Below, one piece after another: positions 16,201-24,840 of a stretch of DNA of 64,000 bases. The notes beneath the pieces were generated by a model. The model was not told the DNA's origin. It saw nothing but the letters and a program-made list of their open reading frames with translations, and searched no databases. The number at the start of each line of letters is the position of its first letter. Positions within the stretch are counted from its first letter, which is position 1. The stretch comes from a virus. Both the position numbers and the translations under genes were made by a program. Location of the stretch: the IMG/VR virus record IMGVR_UViG_3300034082_003278, positions 1-64,000 of that record; one strand, written 5' to 3'.

Positions 16201-16853
16201 AAAGTTCATGGGACTACACAAAAGCTCAAAGTCAGTATCATTTTGATTCAACCATAATGGATCCGGCATACGATACAGTTATTAGACTGGGTCGTATTTC
16301 TCCTACGTGGGATACAGATCTTGCTGATATTGTCAGCAAATCAAAACCGGCAACATGGGCCACTAGAGGATACAAGGGAGAAGGTGTCGAAGTTCCGTCT
16401 GCAGATCTCGAAGCCGAACGGCACGATATCGAGCGTGTCGGTGCAGATCCCGACATGATCATCACGCACTTGAACTGGGTTATCCCCGATAGCTTACAAA
16501 AGATCAGTGATCTTTTTGGCTTAGATGATTGCATGAACCGCATACATGTACAACGACCTGGGGAAGTTTGGAATTTACACATAGATAAATTACAGAAATG
16601 GTGCCCGGAAGACCCCAGCCGTATCATGCGTATTATGATTCAATTAACTGACTGGCAACCTGGTCAATTCTGGGCATACGGCAACTATCATTATAATCAA
16701 TGGCGTGCCGGTGATGTAACTACCTTCGACTGGGCAAATGTACCACACAGCACAGCCAATACCGGGCACTATCCACGTGTGACATTTCAGATAACTGGTG
16801 TACGCACAGCCACGACAGACAAATTCCTCGAAGAATTGCAAAATTTACATTAA
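16197..16853 (+). CDS. Aspartyl/asparaginyl beta-hydroxylase-like 2OG oxygenase
   Basis: 218 residues. A double-stranded beta-helix carries the iron triad HID, distal His in VPHSTANTG, and 2-oxoglutarate Arg in YPRVTFQITG. The segment DPSRIMRIMIQLTDWQPGQF aligns with the paralogous protein at 35380, which shares the xPGxV...HxD...R...WQxG...ANxG...QITGV order. It hydroxylates an unknown substrate. Its end overlaps the convergent PP-loop gene by nine bases. Confidence 0.7.
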   Translation: MKSSWDYTKAQSQYHFDSTIMDPAYDTVIRLGRISPTWDTDLADIVSKSKPATWATRGYKGEGVEVPSADLEAERHDIERVGADPDMIITHLNWVIPDSLQKISDLFGLDDCMNRIHVQRPGEVWNLHIDKLQKWCPEDPSRIMRIMIQLTDWQPGQFWAYGNYHYNQWRAGDVTTFDWANVPHSTANTGHYPRVTFQITGVRTATTDKFLEELQNLH

Positions 16854-17969
16854 ACAATTTTGTCGAATGAATGTTTCCACCAGGTTAGGATTGTTGCAAT
16901 CTAAACAGGTGCCGTCGGACAGCAACACCATGTCGGCATCTATTCTTATTAAATGCTTGGGCGATCCCAGTTTGGATTTATAATTTAGATAATACGTGTC
17001 TTGATTTAGCTCGTAGATATACTGCTTTGCTGGCATCTTGTACAAATCATGCCTATCTGGTTTTATTGACTTGGGTCTGTCAGACAAGCTCCACAATTGA
17101 TATTCGTCGCAATTGAACCACGGCATATAATTTTGTTTATATTGATTGTAGTTTGCAGTGTTTTTGATTGGAAATTGATTGTACCATATCAGCAGATGTT
17201 CTACCCAATGAAAATTAAAGTTAATCCACCAAAATAAATCGCCTATAGTAACAACTTCTATTCCTGCTTCGTGAATGTTTTGTGTCAATGAATCGTAGTA
17301 CTCGACTGCTTGTTCTTTTGACATGTAGTTAGTTAGAAATTCAATAAACTTGCCACTGGTTTCTCTAAGAGATTTTTCCAAAGAACCAGCGCCGTACACT
17401 AATTCAAACTCAATAGCAATATTGACTATCCACAACTTATCTGCTGGTTCCCCATCAGTTACAATATATTTGTCAAATACAGATTGTATGTCTTTGTTAG
17501 AAAAGTTTTTGAAATTTATAGTTTTTAATTGATATTGTTCTATCACTGAGTGATAAAATATTGGATTTTCAAAGTAACTCTGATTGTTAGCAAAGATTGT
17601 GATATTTTTTAGATCTGCTGTATCAAAATGTTTTATTATAGCCGATAATGCCAGGGTACTATCTATTCCGCCTGACCAAAAAATAGCCAGTGGCAGATTT
17701 CTTTGCTGCATTGTTTTTTTAATTTCGATAGCTCTAGCGTCAGTTACTTCGCTAAAACTTTTGTTAAAACATTGCATCAATGGAGGACACGATACATAAT
17801 CTGGATCATGATAAAAATTCCAAATCTTCGTTTTTCCGTATCTGGCACTGGAGATTGATTCACATCCTGGCCAGAATTTTTGGTCAGCTAACAAAAATGT
17901 TTTCAGGCGTGCTTGTAGATCAATCGGTAACAAATTATAAAAATCGAAAGAAATTCGCAAAGGCTTCAT
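16845..17969 (-). CDS. Asparagine synthetase-like PP-loop ATP pyrophosphatase
   Basis: 374 residues. PP-loop FWSGGIDSTLALSAI lies near residues 97-111, after an N-terminal part lacking the Cys2 of a glutaminase domain. The synthetase half is therefore present without a recognisable amidotransferase half. Family members adenylate a carboxylate and amidate it or form a ring. AT-rich compared with flanking genes and on the opposite strand, suggesting separate acquisition. A second PP-loop protein lies at 42061. Confidence 0.7.
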   Translation of the reverse strand: MKPLRISFDFYNLLPIDLQARLKTFLLADQKFWPGCESISSARYGKTKIWNFYHDPDYVSCPPLMQCFNKSFSEVTDARAIEIKKTMQQRNLPLAIFWSGGIDSTLALSAIIKHFDTADLKNITIFANNQSYFENPIFYHSVIEQYQLKTINFKNFSNKDIQSVFDKYIVTDGEPADKLWIVNIAIEFELVYGAGSLEKSLRETSGKFIEFLTNYMSKEQAVEYYDSLTQNIHEAGIEVVTIGDLFWWINFNFHWVEHLLIWYNQFPIKNTANYNQYKQNYMPWFNCDEYQLWSLSDRPKSIKPDRHDLYKMPAKQYIYELNQDTYYLNYKSKLGSPKHLIRIDADMVLLSDGTCLDCNNPNLVETFIRQNCLM

Positions 17970-18541
17970 AACAAGGTCTCGGCTATCTTACACAGTGGTT
18001 CAATTTTTTTCTTGGCAGAATTGTATTCGTTGTTTAGATAAATTGTTTGATTGCATATCATTTCTATTTCTTTTATCTGCGTAAACTCGTCAAACGGCAA
18101 CTTGATCAGATTAGAAAAAATTCTATATTGACAATTTTTAGAAAATTTAAAAAGTTTTAAAACATAATGTGCCAAGAAAGCAAAATTTTGAATTTCAACA
18201 AGATCTTTGTTGGGTTTTGATATCAAGTCCCCACATGTGTCAAGCAAGAAATTTTTTTTAGTTATTGGAAAATTAAATTTTGAATCTAGTGATCCAGCGG
18301 GCCAGTTGGTGATACTCCACTGGGAACAGCAAATGTTGTCTATTAAATCGATTTGAAAATTTGGAGCGAAGTGTAACGGAACAATCAACAGTCTGATTTT
18401 ACTAGACAATAAAAACACTGCATGTTCAAACCATTGATAATCGTCGTCTACGCATACCAGTCTATCAACTACAGGACTGTACAATCCATACTGAACAGGC
18501 TTTCCGCAGCCCCAGAAAAAATACGTTTGGTCTAGTGTCAT
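17966..18541 (-). CDS. Hypothetical protein cotranscribed with PP-loop enzyme
   Basis: 191 residues, AT-rich and not recognised. The N-terminus has a FFWGCGKPVQYG segment and a DDDYQW motif. There is no signal peptide or membrane helix. It overlaps the PP-loop gene by ATGA, so the two probably act together. Confidence 0.55.
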   Translation of the reverse strand: MTLDQTYFFWGCGKPVQYGLYSPVVDRLVCVDDDYQWFEHAVFLLSSKIRLLIVPLHFAPNFQIDLIDNICCSQWSITNWPAGSLDSKFNFPITKKNFLLDTCGDLISKPNKDLVEIQNFAFLAHYVLKLFKFSKNCQYRIFSNLIKLPFDEFTQIKEIEMICNQTIYLNNEYNSAKKKIEPLCKIAETLL

Positions 18542-18634
18542 TGAGTTTGATAATGTTGTCAGATATTTATTGAGTGCTTTGTTGACACAATAATTTTAAA
18601 AATTCGGGTATTTTTTTCCAAATAAATACTTGAT
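18542..18634 (+). promoter_or_regulatory. AATAAATA late-type element before the PAAR cluster
   Basis: AT-rich gap between divergent genes. AATAAATACTTGAT occupies 18621-18634, ending at the ATG of the 18635 gene, with no Shine-Dalgarno. The same 14-mer lies before the leftward gene starting at 41364. A TTGACA at ~18583 lacks a convincing -10. Confidence 0.45.
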
Positions 18635-18850
18635 ATGGCTCACAGATTTGTTGTCGTAATCAATGGTTTACTGCATACGTTTACGGACTTTGCAGCGATA
18701 CCTGCAGAGATCGATCATGTGATTGAATTTGTACCAGAGATTCCGCCTGAGCCGCATACTGATGAACAGCACCGGGAAATTGATGCCTGGGGTGAGCGTT
18801 TTAGTACTTTATTAGAGAGAGAATATGCCAGCAGTGTCAAGAAAGGGTGA
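18635..18850 (+). CDS. Small tail-cluster protein
   Basis: 71 residues. It holds IPAEIDHVIEFVPEIPPEPHT, followed by a charged helix, a combination familiar from small genes upstream of PAAR proteins in environmental T4-like phages. Function unknown. Its end overlaps the PAAR gene by 26 bases. Confidence 0.65.
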   Translation: MAHRFVVVINGLLHTFTDFAAIPAEIDHVIEFVPEIPPEPHTDEQHREIDAWGERFSTLLEREYASSVKKG

Positions 18851-19112
18851 TGCAGGACTAGTTCATTGCAGCGGTTACACTATTGCACAAGGCTCGCCGG
18901 ATGTGCGTGTAAATGGCCGTCCAGTTGCTAGAGATGGTGATCTCAGCGACACACACAAAAAACCAGGTGGTAAAAAATGCAGTATACACGCTGCTCCGAT
19001 TCAAGCCAGCAGGTCAGTGCGTGTAAATGGTCGCCCTATTGCTTGCGTGGGTGATGCGTTGTCGGGTTGCACTCGAATTGCACAAGGCAGCGGCGATGTC
19101 TTTGCAGGATAA
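18825..19112 (+). CDS. PAAR-domain tail-spike tip protein
   Basis: 95 residues. Two repeats of the PAAR pattern (VRVNGRPVARDGD...H, VRVNGRPIACVGD...C) with His and Cys residues suited to bind the tip metal ion. PAAR proteins sharpen the central spike of contractile tails (T4 gp5.4). This supports a contractile-tailed virion. Followed three bases later by a large tail protein. Confidence 0.88.
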   Translation: MPAVSRKGDAGLVHCSGYTIAQGSPDVRVNGRPVARDGDLSDTHKKPGGKKCSIHAAPIQASRSVRVNGRPIACVGDALSGCTRIAQGSGDVFAG

Positions 19113-19115
19113 CAC

Positions 19116-20999
19116 ATGAGTCCAGGTCCTTTAAGCCCAGTAATGATAATAGCCACGGATGGTTTTTTACAAGACCTAGGTCTGGCCATCAACGGCAATC
19201 TAACCATTGCAATCAACAACTATAATGCAACTACAGTGGTTGCATCTTATACAGATGTATTAACCGACGCTGCTATCGCGATAGGTGTTGCCAACAATGA
19301 AATAACTCAAAGCACTTTTAGTACTTTGCAAAATCTTGCAGCCAATATTTTGCCTGCTGTGACCAATGCTGTTCCGTCGGCTTACCTGGCCGATTTAGGG
19401 CCATTGGGCAATACCTATACCGGCGGATTTTCCGGTGTTGTTGTTGCACAAGCCAATGAGATATTGGGCAGCGGTGATTTGTCGATATTTTCTCAGGTGT
19501 ATAATATTGCACAGTCCTATGTGACACAGACCAATCAGTACATCAATTCAGTAGTGAATTCCAACATACTAGACAGTACCTTTGTTGACATGGATGCCTT
19601 GACTACCGGCAATGTCAGCGAAGCCAACACTGACTTGCCGGCGTTTGGTGCAGACCTGGTCAAACTAGGGCAGACATGGGACTTGTCAAATCTGGACTAT
19701 CTTGGATCACCGGCTGCCTTGCTGTATCAATTGATAAGGGTAGGCGGTCTGTTGCCCGAAGTGGCTAAAAAATTAACCGATGCCGGACTGTCCAGCACAG
19801 ATCTAATAGCCTTACGCAACAATGGCGTACCGGTATTGGCCAACATTGATCTTTTGATATACCGAGCCATGCTGACCGTGACTGGAGATTTGCTGGATCA
19901 AGTCAAGCTGTTGTTGGATGTGACCACCAGTGGACTTGTTACCATGGCAGATCTGCTGAATCCAGTGAAAACTTTGCCCAACAGCTACACAACATTGACA
20001 GTTAATTTTCCCACAGATGATTCTTCTGCTGCAGTGTTTCCTTATGTGTATCTGGAAAATGGCGGAGTCAATACTACTCTTGAACTGTTGTTTGTGGATG
20101 ACGTTGAATATCAGAATCTGATCCGGGTAATACCACCAGACCAGGCCTTGGCCAACAAGGCCATTGCCAGAAGTCTACAACAGATCAAAAATATCTTTAA
20201 CTTGACCTTGCCAGAATTTGCAACGGCTGTGGTGGCATTAGAAACCAACACTGGCTTGCCTGCTATCAACACACTGATGCAGCCGGTACCAAATTCGATC
20301 CAGGTATCCTTTCTCAGCATGTTGGCAACCGGCACAGGACCCAATGGTACACTGACCTTGTTTGATTTCTTAGGTGTGCTTGCTGGATCACCTTATACCG
20401 ACGAGTTTAACCAGGCCACTGCAACTCTGACTCAATTACAAAGTGGCGGACAGTTAGATACGCTGACAGATTCGGTGAATGGAGTATACACCATCATGAT
20501 AAACACACTGAATGGCGACTACACCACTGTGATTGACCCAGGACCGCCGATTGATTTGACAATCACTATTCCGCCGGGCCTGCCAGGCGAAGGCACATAT
20601 ACCAGTTTGGATTTGGCATTTACATCAGGCTTGATTCCAGCTGCTCAAAGTTTAATCGGTAACATTGCCACTGTCAACACATCAGCTGCTGAATCGTTAA
20701 ATTCCGACTTTGATGTCATGGCTCAGCAGCTGACTTATGAGACCACTAACCTAACCAAAGCTGGTGTAGACTTTGCTGAGCTAACTGGAAACGCAACCAC
20801 ATCCTTGTTGAGTCTGGGAACCAGTTTGCACGATATTGGACTGGACGAAGGTGACGACGGACAAAATGCACTGTTCACAGCCATTGCAGACACCACCAAT
20901 ATCTACGGCCAAGCCGTGATCGCCAGCCTACGCGAAGGCCGAAACATTGCTGCATTAAATGCAGTAGGTATCAATACCGACACTCAAATCCCGTTGTAG
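19116..20999 (+). CDS. Large tail/baseplate-associated protein
   Basis: 627 residues, rich in Ala, Leu, Thr and Asn, with long predicted helical stretches and no enzyme motif. Position directly behind PAAR suggests a baseplate hub or spike-associated structural role, but no domain is named with certainty. It ends in TAG and is followed by an intrinsic terminator, closing the cluster. Confidence 0.6.
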   Translation: MSPGPLSPVMIIATDGFLQDLGLAINGNLTIAINNYNATTVVASYTDVLTDAAIAIGVANNEITQSTFSTLQNLAANILPAVTNAVPSAYLADLGPLGNTYTGGFSGVVVAQANEILGSGDLSIFSQVYNIAQSYVTQTNQYINSVVNSNILDSTFVDMDALTTGNVSEANTDLPAFGADLVKLGQTWDLSNLDYLGSPAALLYQLIRVGGLLPEVAKKLTDAGLSSTDLIALRNNGVPVLANIDLLIYRAMLTVTGDLLDQVKLLLDVTTSGLVTMADLLNPVKTLPNSYTTLTVNFPTDDSSAAVFPYVYLENGGVNTTLELLFVDDVEYQNLIRVIPPDQALANKAIARSLQQIKNIFNLTLPEFATAVVALETNTGLPAINTLMQPVPNSIQVSFLSMLATGTGPNGTLTLFDFLGVLAGSPYTDEFNQATATLTQLQSGGQLDTLTDSVNGVYTIMINTLNGDYTTVIDPGPPIDLTITIPPGLPGEGTYTSLDLAFTSGLIPAAQSLIGNIATVNTSAAESLNSDFDVMAQQLTYETTNLTKAGVDFAELTGNATTSLLSLGTSLHDIGLDEGDDGQNALFTAIADTTNIYGQAVIASLREGRNIAALNAVGINTDTQIPL

Positions 21000-21016
21000 C
21001 AAAAAAACAACACTTT

Positions 21017-21043
21017 TGAGCCCTGGAAACAGGGCTTTTTTTG
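21017..21043 (+). terminator. Intrinsic terminator
   Basis: GAGCCCTG, GAAA loop, CAGGGCT and seven Ts. Terminates the tail cluster immediately before an early-type promoter cassette. Confidence 0.88.
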
Positions 21044-21102
21044 TTGACCAATAATGCTATTTCGGCTATACTAGTTAAACAGTAAACAAACAGGAGTAGA
21101 TA
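21044..21102 (+). promoter_or_regulatory. Early-type promoter/leader cassette 1
   Basis: TTGACC 21044-21049, 17-nt spacer ending TTTCGGC, TATACT 21067-21072, then a leader with CAGTAAACAAACAGGAG. The ATG follows 30 bases after the -10. Confidence 0.85.
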
Positions 21103-21258
21103 ATGGGCTTGGATTTTGCAGATCTCAGAATTGGGCGTTTATTTCATCTAAACGGCTGCGACTATATCAAACAGTCTACTCGCACTGCGAGGATGCTTAA
21201 CAACGGACGTGTTTTTTACATCGGCAAGAGCGAGTACATTCTTCCTTTTGCTTACTGA
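21103..21258 (+). CDS. Small protein (51 aa)
   Basis: MGLDFADLRIGR...SEYILPFAY, 51 residues, with GGAG ribosome site and its own promoter cassette. The sequence looks like a tiny beta-rich protein (LFHLNGCDYIK, VFYIGKSEYIL). Not recognised. Convincing as a gene because of the promoter, the ribosome site and an isolated second cassette directly after it. Confidence 0.6.
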   Translation: MGLDFADLRIGRLFHLNGCDYIKQSTRTARMLNNGRVFYIGKSEYILPFAY

Positions 21259-21266
21259 TCTTTTGG

Positions 21267-21325
21267 TTGACCAATAATCCCAGATAGGCTATAATGTTTA
21301 TACAGTAGAAAAACAGGAGCAGTAA
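21267..21325 (+). promoter_or_regulatory. Early-type promoter/leader cassette 2
   Basis: TTGACC 21267-21272, 17-nt spacer, TATAAT 21290-21295, leader ending AACAGGAGCAGTAA. 30 bases from -10 to ATG. Confidence 0.85.
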
Positions 21326-21607
21326 ATGACTACAGCAACTTACCAAGCACTAACAGAGCAAGAAAAGCGTGAAGTCCGTATGTTTGGCGTGACTGAAGCG
21401 GGCATGCGTGAAGCAATAGAGTCCAGCTCTACTTTTAAGTTTTCGGGCCCTGCAATGGTTGCGGCCGGTATGTTGAGTGATGCACAAGAGATGGTCAGTT
21501 ATGGCCCGTATGACGGCGACACGCTGGCCAACCTTTTGGAAGACCAGCGTCAGCTGTTGAACCGTGCCAAGTTCGTTTTGTTTGAATACTTCTCAGATCG
21601 GAGATAA
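21326..21607 (+). CDS. Conserved-type small early phage protein
   Basis: 93 residues, mainly helical, with a C-terminal RQLLNRAKFVLFEYF helix. The style is common among small early proteins of environmental phages. First gene of a run behind promoter cassette 2. Function unknown. Confidence 0.6.
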   Translation: MTTATYQALTEQEKREVRMFGVTEAGMREAIESSSTFKFSGPAMVAAGMLSDAQEMVSYGPYDGDTLANLLEDQRQLLNRAKFVLFEYFSDRR

Positions 21608-21609
21608 TA

Positions 21610-21942
21610 ATGTCTGAATTTACTTTAGATCAAGTTCGTGCAATCCACCTTGAAGCCACAATGGCCGCAAAGGCAGCCGAACAGAGTTTTATTGCCAAAC
21701 ACGGCGAACCTGGTTACTGTGGTTTTGCTTGGGTTAATGTTCCGGTCAAGGCAAGTACTAAATTAGGCCGTGCTCTTAAAGAAGTAGGTTTCCGTAAGAG
21801 CTACTACGGTGGCTTGGACTTGTGGAACCCAGGCGGTAGTTTTACGCAAAGCATGGACATCAAAGAACACGGTGCTGTGGCTTATGCTCGCACTTTGGTG
21901 CAGTATGGTATTGATGCCCACATGTCAAGTCGTGCAGACTAA
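21610..21942 (+). CDS. Hypothetical early protein
   Basis: 110 residues. Contains GYCGFAWVNVPVKASTKLG and KSYYGGLDLWNPGG, giving a compact mixed fold. Two bases after the preceding stop, so in the same transcript. Not recognised. Confidence 0.6.
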   Translation: MSEFTLDQVRAIHLEATMAAKAAEQSFIAKHGEPGYCGFAWVNVPVKASTKLGRALKEVGFRKSYYGGLDLWNPGGSFTQSMDIKEHGAVAYARTLVQYGIDAHMSSRAD

Positions 21943-21959
21943 TCAAATAAGGAGCTGTT

Positions 21960-22148
21960 ATGACTGTTATCGAACGCATTGCCAATGACATTGCCATGCT
22001 TAGTAATCAAAGCCTGCGTGAATTGACCGATGTATTGACTAGGGATTATCCCACTCGTGCCGACGCCTTGGAGCAGGCCATTGCTGTTGCTTGTCGCGAA
22101 CAAATGACTGAGATTTATCGAGAGTTGGGAATTGATGATGTTGAATAG
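21960..22148 (+). CDS. Hypothetical small helical protein
   Basis: 62 residues, two or three amphipathic helices and an acidic C-terminus (ELGIDDVE). AAGGAG ribosome site upstream. Its end overlaps the next gene's start. Confidence 0.55.
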   Translation: MTVIERIANDIAMLSNQSLRELTDVLTRDYPTRADALEQAIAVACREQMTEIYRELGIDDVE

Positions 22149-22359
22149 CATTTTAAAATGGACAGCCACAGTGATTCTGATCATTGGCACTGGCGTTAAT
22201 AGCCTGGGCTATTACCCCCAAGGTCCCTTGCTGTTGTTGCTGGGTGGCCTAATGTGGCTAGCAGTCAGCATACGGTGGCGTGAACCTGCACTAATTGTGA
22301 CCAATGGTGTGATGAATTTGGTTGCCATTGCAGGATTAGCCATACACTTTTACGGTTAA
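22138..22359 (+). CDS. Small membrane protein
   Basis: About 73 residues from the ATG at 22138; an ATG at 22135 is also possible. Two hydrophobic segments (IVILIIGTG-like and LLLLLGGLMWLAVS) and a third near the end indicate an inner-membrane protein. Translation is coupled to the upstream gene. Unknown function. Confidence 0.55.
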   Translation: MLNSILKWTATVILIIGTGVNSLGYYPQGPLLLLLGGLMWLAVSIRWREPALIVTNGVMNLVAIAGLAIHFYG

Positions 22360-22368
22360 GGAAGTAAC

Positions 22369-22542
22369 ATGTGGAATTGTATCTTTGGATTGATTGTGTC
22401 TGCGGTATTTGCTGTTGTGGCATGGAACCTTTGGCCCATGATGACACGCGGCGAAGGACGTTATTACAACTGCAGTCTAGCGGAAATACACCCAGATTAT
22501 CCGACTGCTGTGCGCGAACAATGTAGGAAGTTAAACAAATGA
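22369..22542 (+). CDS. Small membrane-anchored protein (57 aa)
   Basis: MWNCIFGLIVSAVFAVVAWNLW anchor segment, then a short soluble tail with YYNCSLAEIHPDYP and VREQCRKLNK. The CxLAEIxPD...C signature recurs in small one-helix proteins of T4-like and other environmental phages. GGAAG ribosome site. It overlaps the next gene by ATGA. Confidence 0.65.
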   Translation: MWNCIFGLIVSAVFAVVAWNLWPMMTRGEGRYYNCSLAEIHPDYPTAVREQCRKLNK

Positions 22543-22916
22543 TAAATCAACATGTAATTTTATTGCTACTGACAGCACTTGCAGTCAAGCATTGGTTGTG
22601 TGATTTTGTATTGCAAACATCGCATCAAGTTGCAACCAAAGGACAGTACGGTTCACTAGGCGGTATCAGTCATGCACTAACACACGGTGTTGGCACAGCC
22701 GTGGTGTTGGCTTTGTTTTTATTTGGCAGATTTGACATATATGAGATTGCTTTTTTGGCCGGCATGGATGCAGTATTTCACTATCACATTGACTGGTTTA
22801 AACAGCGAATGACACAGGGCATGATCCCAGCACATCCTAAGTTTTGGACATGGCTAGGCTTTGATCAACTGTTACACACCCTCACTTACATCGTAATCAT
22901 TGCGCTGATTCACTAA
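22539..22916 (+). CDS. DUF3307-like multi-pass membrane protein
   Basis: 125 residues, three or four hydrophobic helices with polar motifs KHWLCDFVLQTSHQV, SHALTHG and FHYHIDWFKQ. The spaced His/Asp residues within membrane segments match the DUF3307 pattern. Function of the family is unknown. Confidence 0.65.
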   Translation: MINQHVILLLLTALAVKHWLCDFVLQTSHQVATKGQYGSLGGISHALTHGVGTAVVLALFLFGRFDIYEIAFLAGMDAVFHYHIDWFKQRMTQGMIPAHPKFWTWLGFDQLLHTLTYIVIIALIH

Positions 22917-22934
22917 TCATCTGGGCTTAAATAA

Positions 22935-24329
22935 ATGACAACAACAATCGACATTGATTCCGCAAAGTTTAATGGATTAACCATGGCAGCAGATTGGATA
23001 CAGGACTTAGAATCGAGCGACAGCAGACTACACAAAGAATCTGTGATTGAAAAAGCATTGATAGCTGCAAAGTTAGGTAGCACCAGTGCTCAATGCTTTT
23101 TATACAACTGCTATCAAGCCTACAATCCTTTTTATGTGTTTGGTGTTCGCCAAGTGCCCGAGACCCAAGGGCTAGTTGGCCTGGCCAATCCATGGCCCCG
23201 ATTCTGGGCCTTGTTAGAAAGCCTGCGTACTCGCAGCGTCACTGGGCATTCAGCCAGGGATGCCATTACAGAAGTCAGCCAGCTGTTTGATTCCGAAGAA
23301 TGGAATCGAATGTGTCGCCGTGTGATCATCAAGGATCTGCGCTGTGGCATCAGCGATAAGACTCTAAACAAAGTGCTGGGCAAGACTGAGTGGAAGATTC
23401 CTACCTTTACTTGTCAGCTGGCACAAGACAGCAACGATCATCCGGCCAAGCTGAAAGGTCGCAAACGCTTGGAAGTCAAGCTAGATGGTGTGCGTGTGAT
23501 TGCTATCTGCTACAAGGAAGGCGGGGTCAACTTGTTTAGCCGCAATGGCAAGCCGTTCACTAACTTTCCGCACATCGAAGAACAGTTGGGATCAATCTCA
23601 CGTAAACTCAGTACTGCGGCGTTTGGGCAGTATACGGACTTTGTGTTGGATGGCGAAATCATAGGTGAAAGCTTTCAGGCACTTATGAAGCAGGCACAAC
23701 GCAAGACCAATGTCGATGCCAGCGACAGCAAGTACTTTGTATTTGATGTCATGCCCAAGGCCGCCTTCTTTGAAGGACACTATAATGCACAGCAGTACAA
23801 ACGCATTGATACCTTACACCATATGTTCAATTCAGTAGATGACTCAACCCAAGCACCTGACGTACAGATCACTCCTGGCATCGAAGTGGACTTGGATACT
23901 GCTGAAGGGCATGACATCATGCGTCGCTATGCCGAAGATGCAGTAGCAGATGGGTTCGAAGGCATCATGATCAAAGATCAAGACGCACCATATGAATGTA
24001 AGCGTAGCAGTTTCTGGATGAAGTGGAAGCCCGTTATTACTGTAGACTTGAATATTGTTGGTTTTGAAGAAGGTACCGGTAAGAACCTAGGTCGTTTGGG
24101 TGCAATCGTTTGTGAAGGAACAGACAATGATAGACGTATTAATGTTAATGTTGGCAGTGGGCTCACTGATAGTGATCGCGATAGTTTCTGGGCAGATCGT
24201 GATCAGTTACTTGGTCGAGTGGTTGAAGTCAAAGCTGATGCGGTGACACAAAATCAAGACGGAACGTACAGCTTGCGTTTCCCACGCTTTGAACGATTTC
24301 GTGATGCACTAACCGGAGAGAAAGAATGA
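22935..24329 (+). CDS. ATP-dependent DNA ligase
   Basis: 464 residues. The adenylation motif EVKLDGVR supplies the lysine nucleophile. Later motifs are LFSRNGKPF (motif Ia/III region), VLDGEIIG, DGFEGIMIKD (motif IV) and WMKWKP (motif V). An N-terminal DNA-binding part covers ~150 residues. It joins Okazaki fragments and repairs nicks, like T4 gp30. TTAAATAA precedes the ATG and no Shine-Dalgarno is seen. It overlaps the following small gene by ATGA. Confidence 0.93.
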   Translation: MTTTIDIDSAKFNGLTMAADWIQDLESSDSRLHKESVIEKALIAAKLGSTSAQCFLYNCYQAYNPFYVFGVRQVPETQGLVGLANPWPRFWALLESLRTRSVTGHSARDAITEVSQLFDSEEWNRMCRRVIIKDLRCGISDKTLNKVLGKTEWKIPTFTCQLAQDSNDHPAKLKGRKRLEVKLDGVRVIAICYKEGGVNLFSRNGKPFTNFPHIEEQLGSISRKLSTAAFGQYTDFVLDGEIIGESFQALMKQAQRKTNVDASDSKYFVFDVMPKAAFFEGHYNAQQYKRIDTLHHMFNSVDDSTQAPDVQITPGIEVDLDTAEGHDIMRRYAEDAVADGFEGIMIKDQDAPYECKRSSFWMKWKPVITVDLNIVGFEEGTGKNLGRLGAIVCEGTDNDRRINVNVGSGLTDSDRDSFWADRDQLLGRVVEVKADAVTQNQDGTYSLRFPRFERFRDALTGEKE

Positions 24330-24535
24330 ATGAACTAATACAAAAACTAGCAGAGGATGCTGGACTTGATGCTAGAACTATGGGATTTGAGAACAACCAT
24401 ACCGCTCAATGGAATGCTAGAGTGACCAAACTTGCCCAGTTGACTGTTAAGGAATGTGCTAACTTCTTGAAAGACACACTAGATGATCATTATGCGGCAG
24501 AACAGTTAGAAGAACATTTCGGAGTTGAAGAATGA
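24326..24535 (+). CDS. Small FGVEE-family phage protein, copy 1
   Basis: 69 residues. MNELIQKLAEDAG start, a TKLAQLTVKECANF helix and a C-terminal EEHFGVEE. Members of this family, with a FAELIVxEC motif, are widespread in environmental phages without known function. The last codons double as the ribosome site and start of the next gene. Confidence 0.7.
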   Translation: MNELIQKLAEDAGLDARTMGFENNHTAQWNARVTKLAQLTVKECANFLKDTLDDHYAAEQLEEHFGVEE

Positions 24536-24840
24536 ACGAACGAATTGAACAACTTGCTGGCCAGTTAGGTCCTGTTGCAACAATTGGTGATTGGGGCAGA
24601 GTTGAATGGGCAGATAACGTATATCCACAATTGGGTGATAAGATGTATGCGGCTGTTGACCTGGCAAAGTTCGCCGAGTTGATTGTTCGAGAATGTGTGG
24701 ACATTGTTAAACACAACATATATGAACCCGACTATCGTGGGGGTAGTCAGATTCTAGAATCATTTGAAAATTATCAAGCAAATCGTCGAGCAGAAGATAT
24801 TCTCAATCAGATTAAACAACATTTCGGAGTTGAAGAATGA
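24532..24840 (+). CDS. Small FGVEE-family phage protein, copy 2
   Basis: 102 residues with MNERIEQLAGQLG, KFAELIVRECVDIV and IKQHFGVEE. Same order as copies at 24326 and 43467, with a longer C-terminal insert (YEPDYRGGSQ). Joined to neighbours on both sides by ATGA. Confidence 0.7.
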   Translation: MNERIEQLAGQLGPVATIGDWGRVEWADNVYPQLGDKMYAAVDLAKFAELIVRECVDIVKHNIYEPDYRGGSQILESFENYQANRRAEDILNQIKQHFGVEE

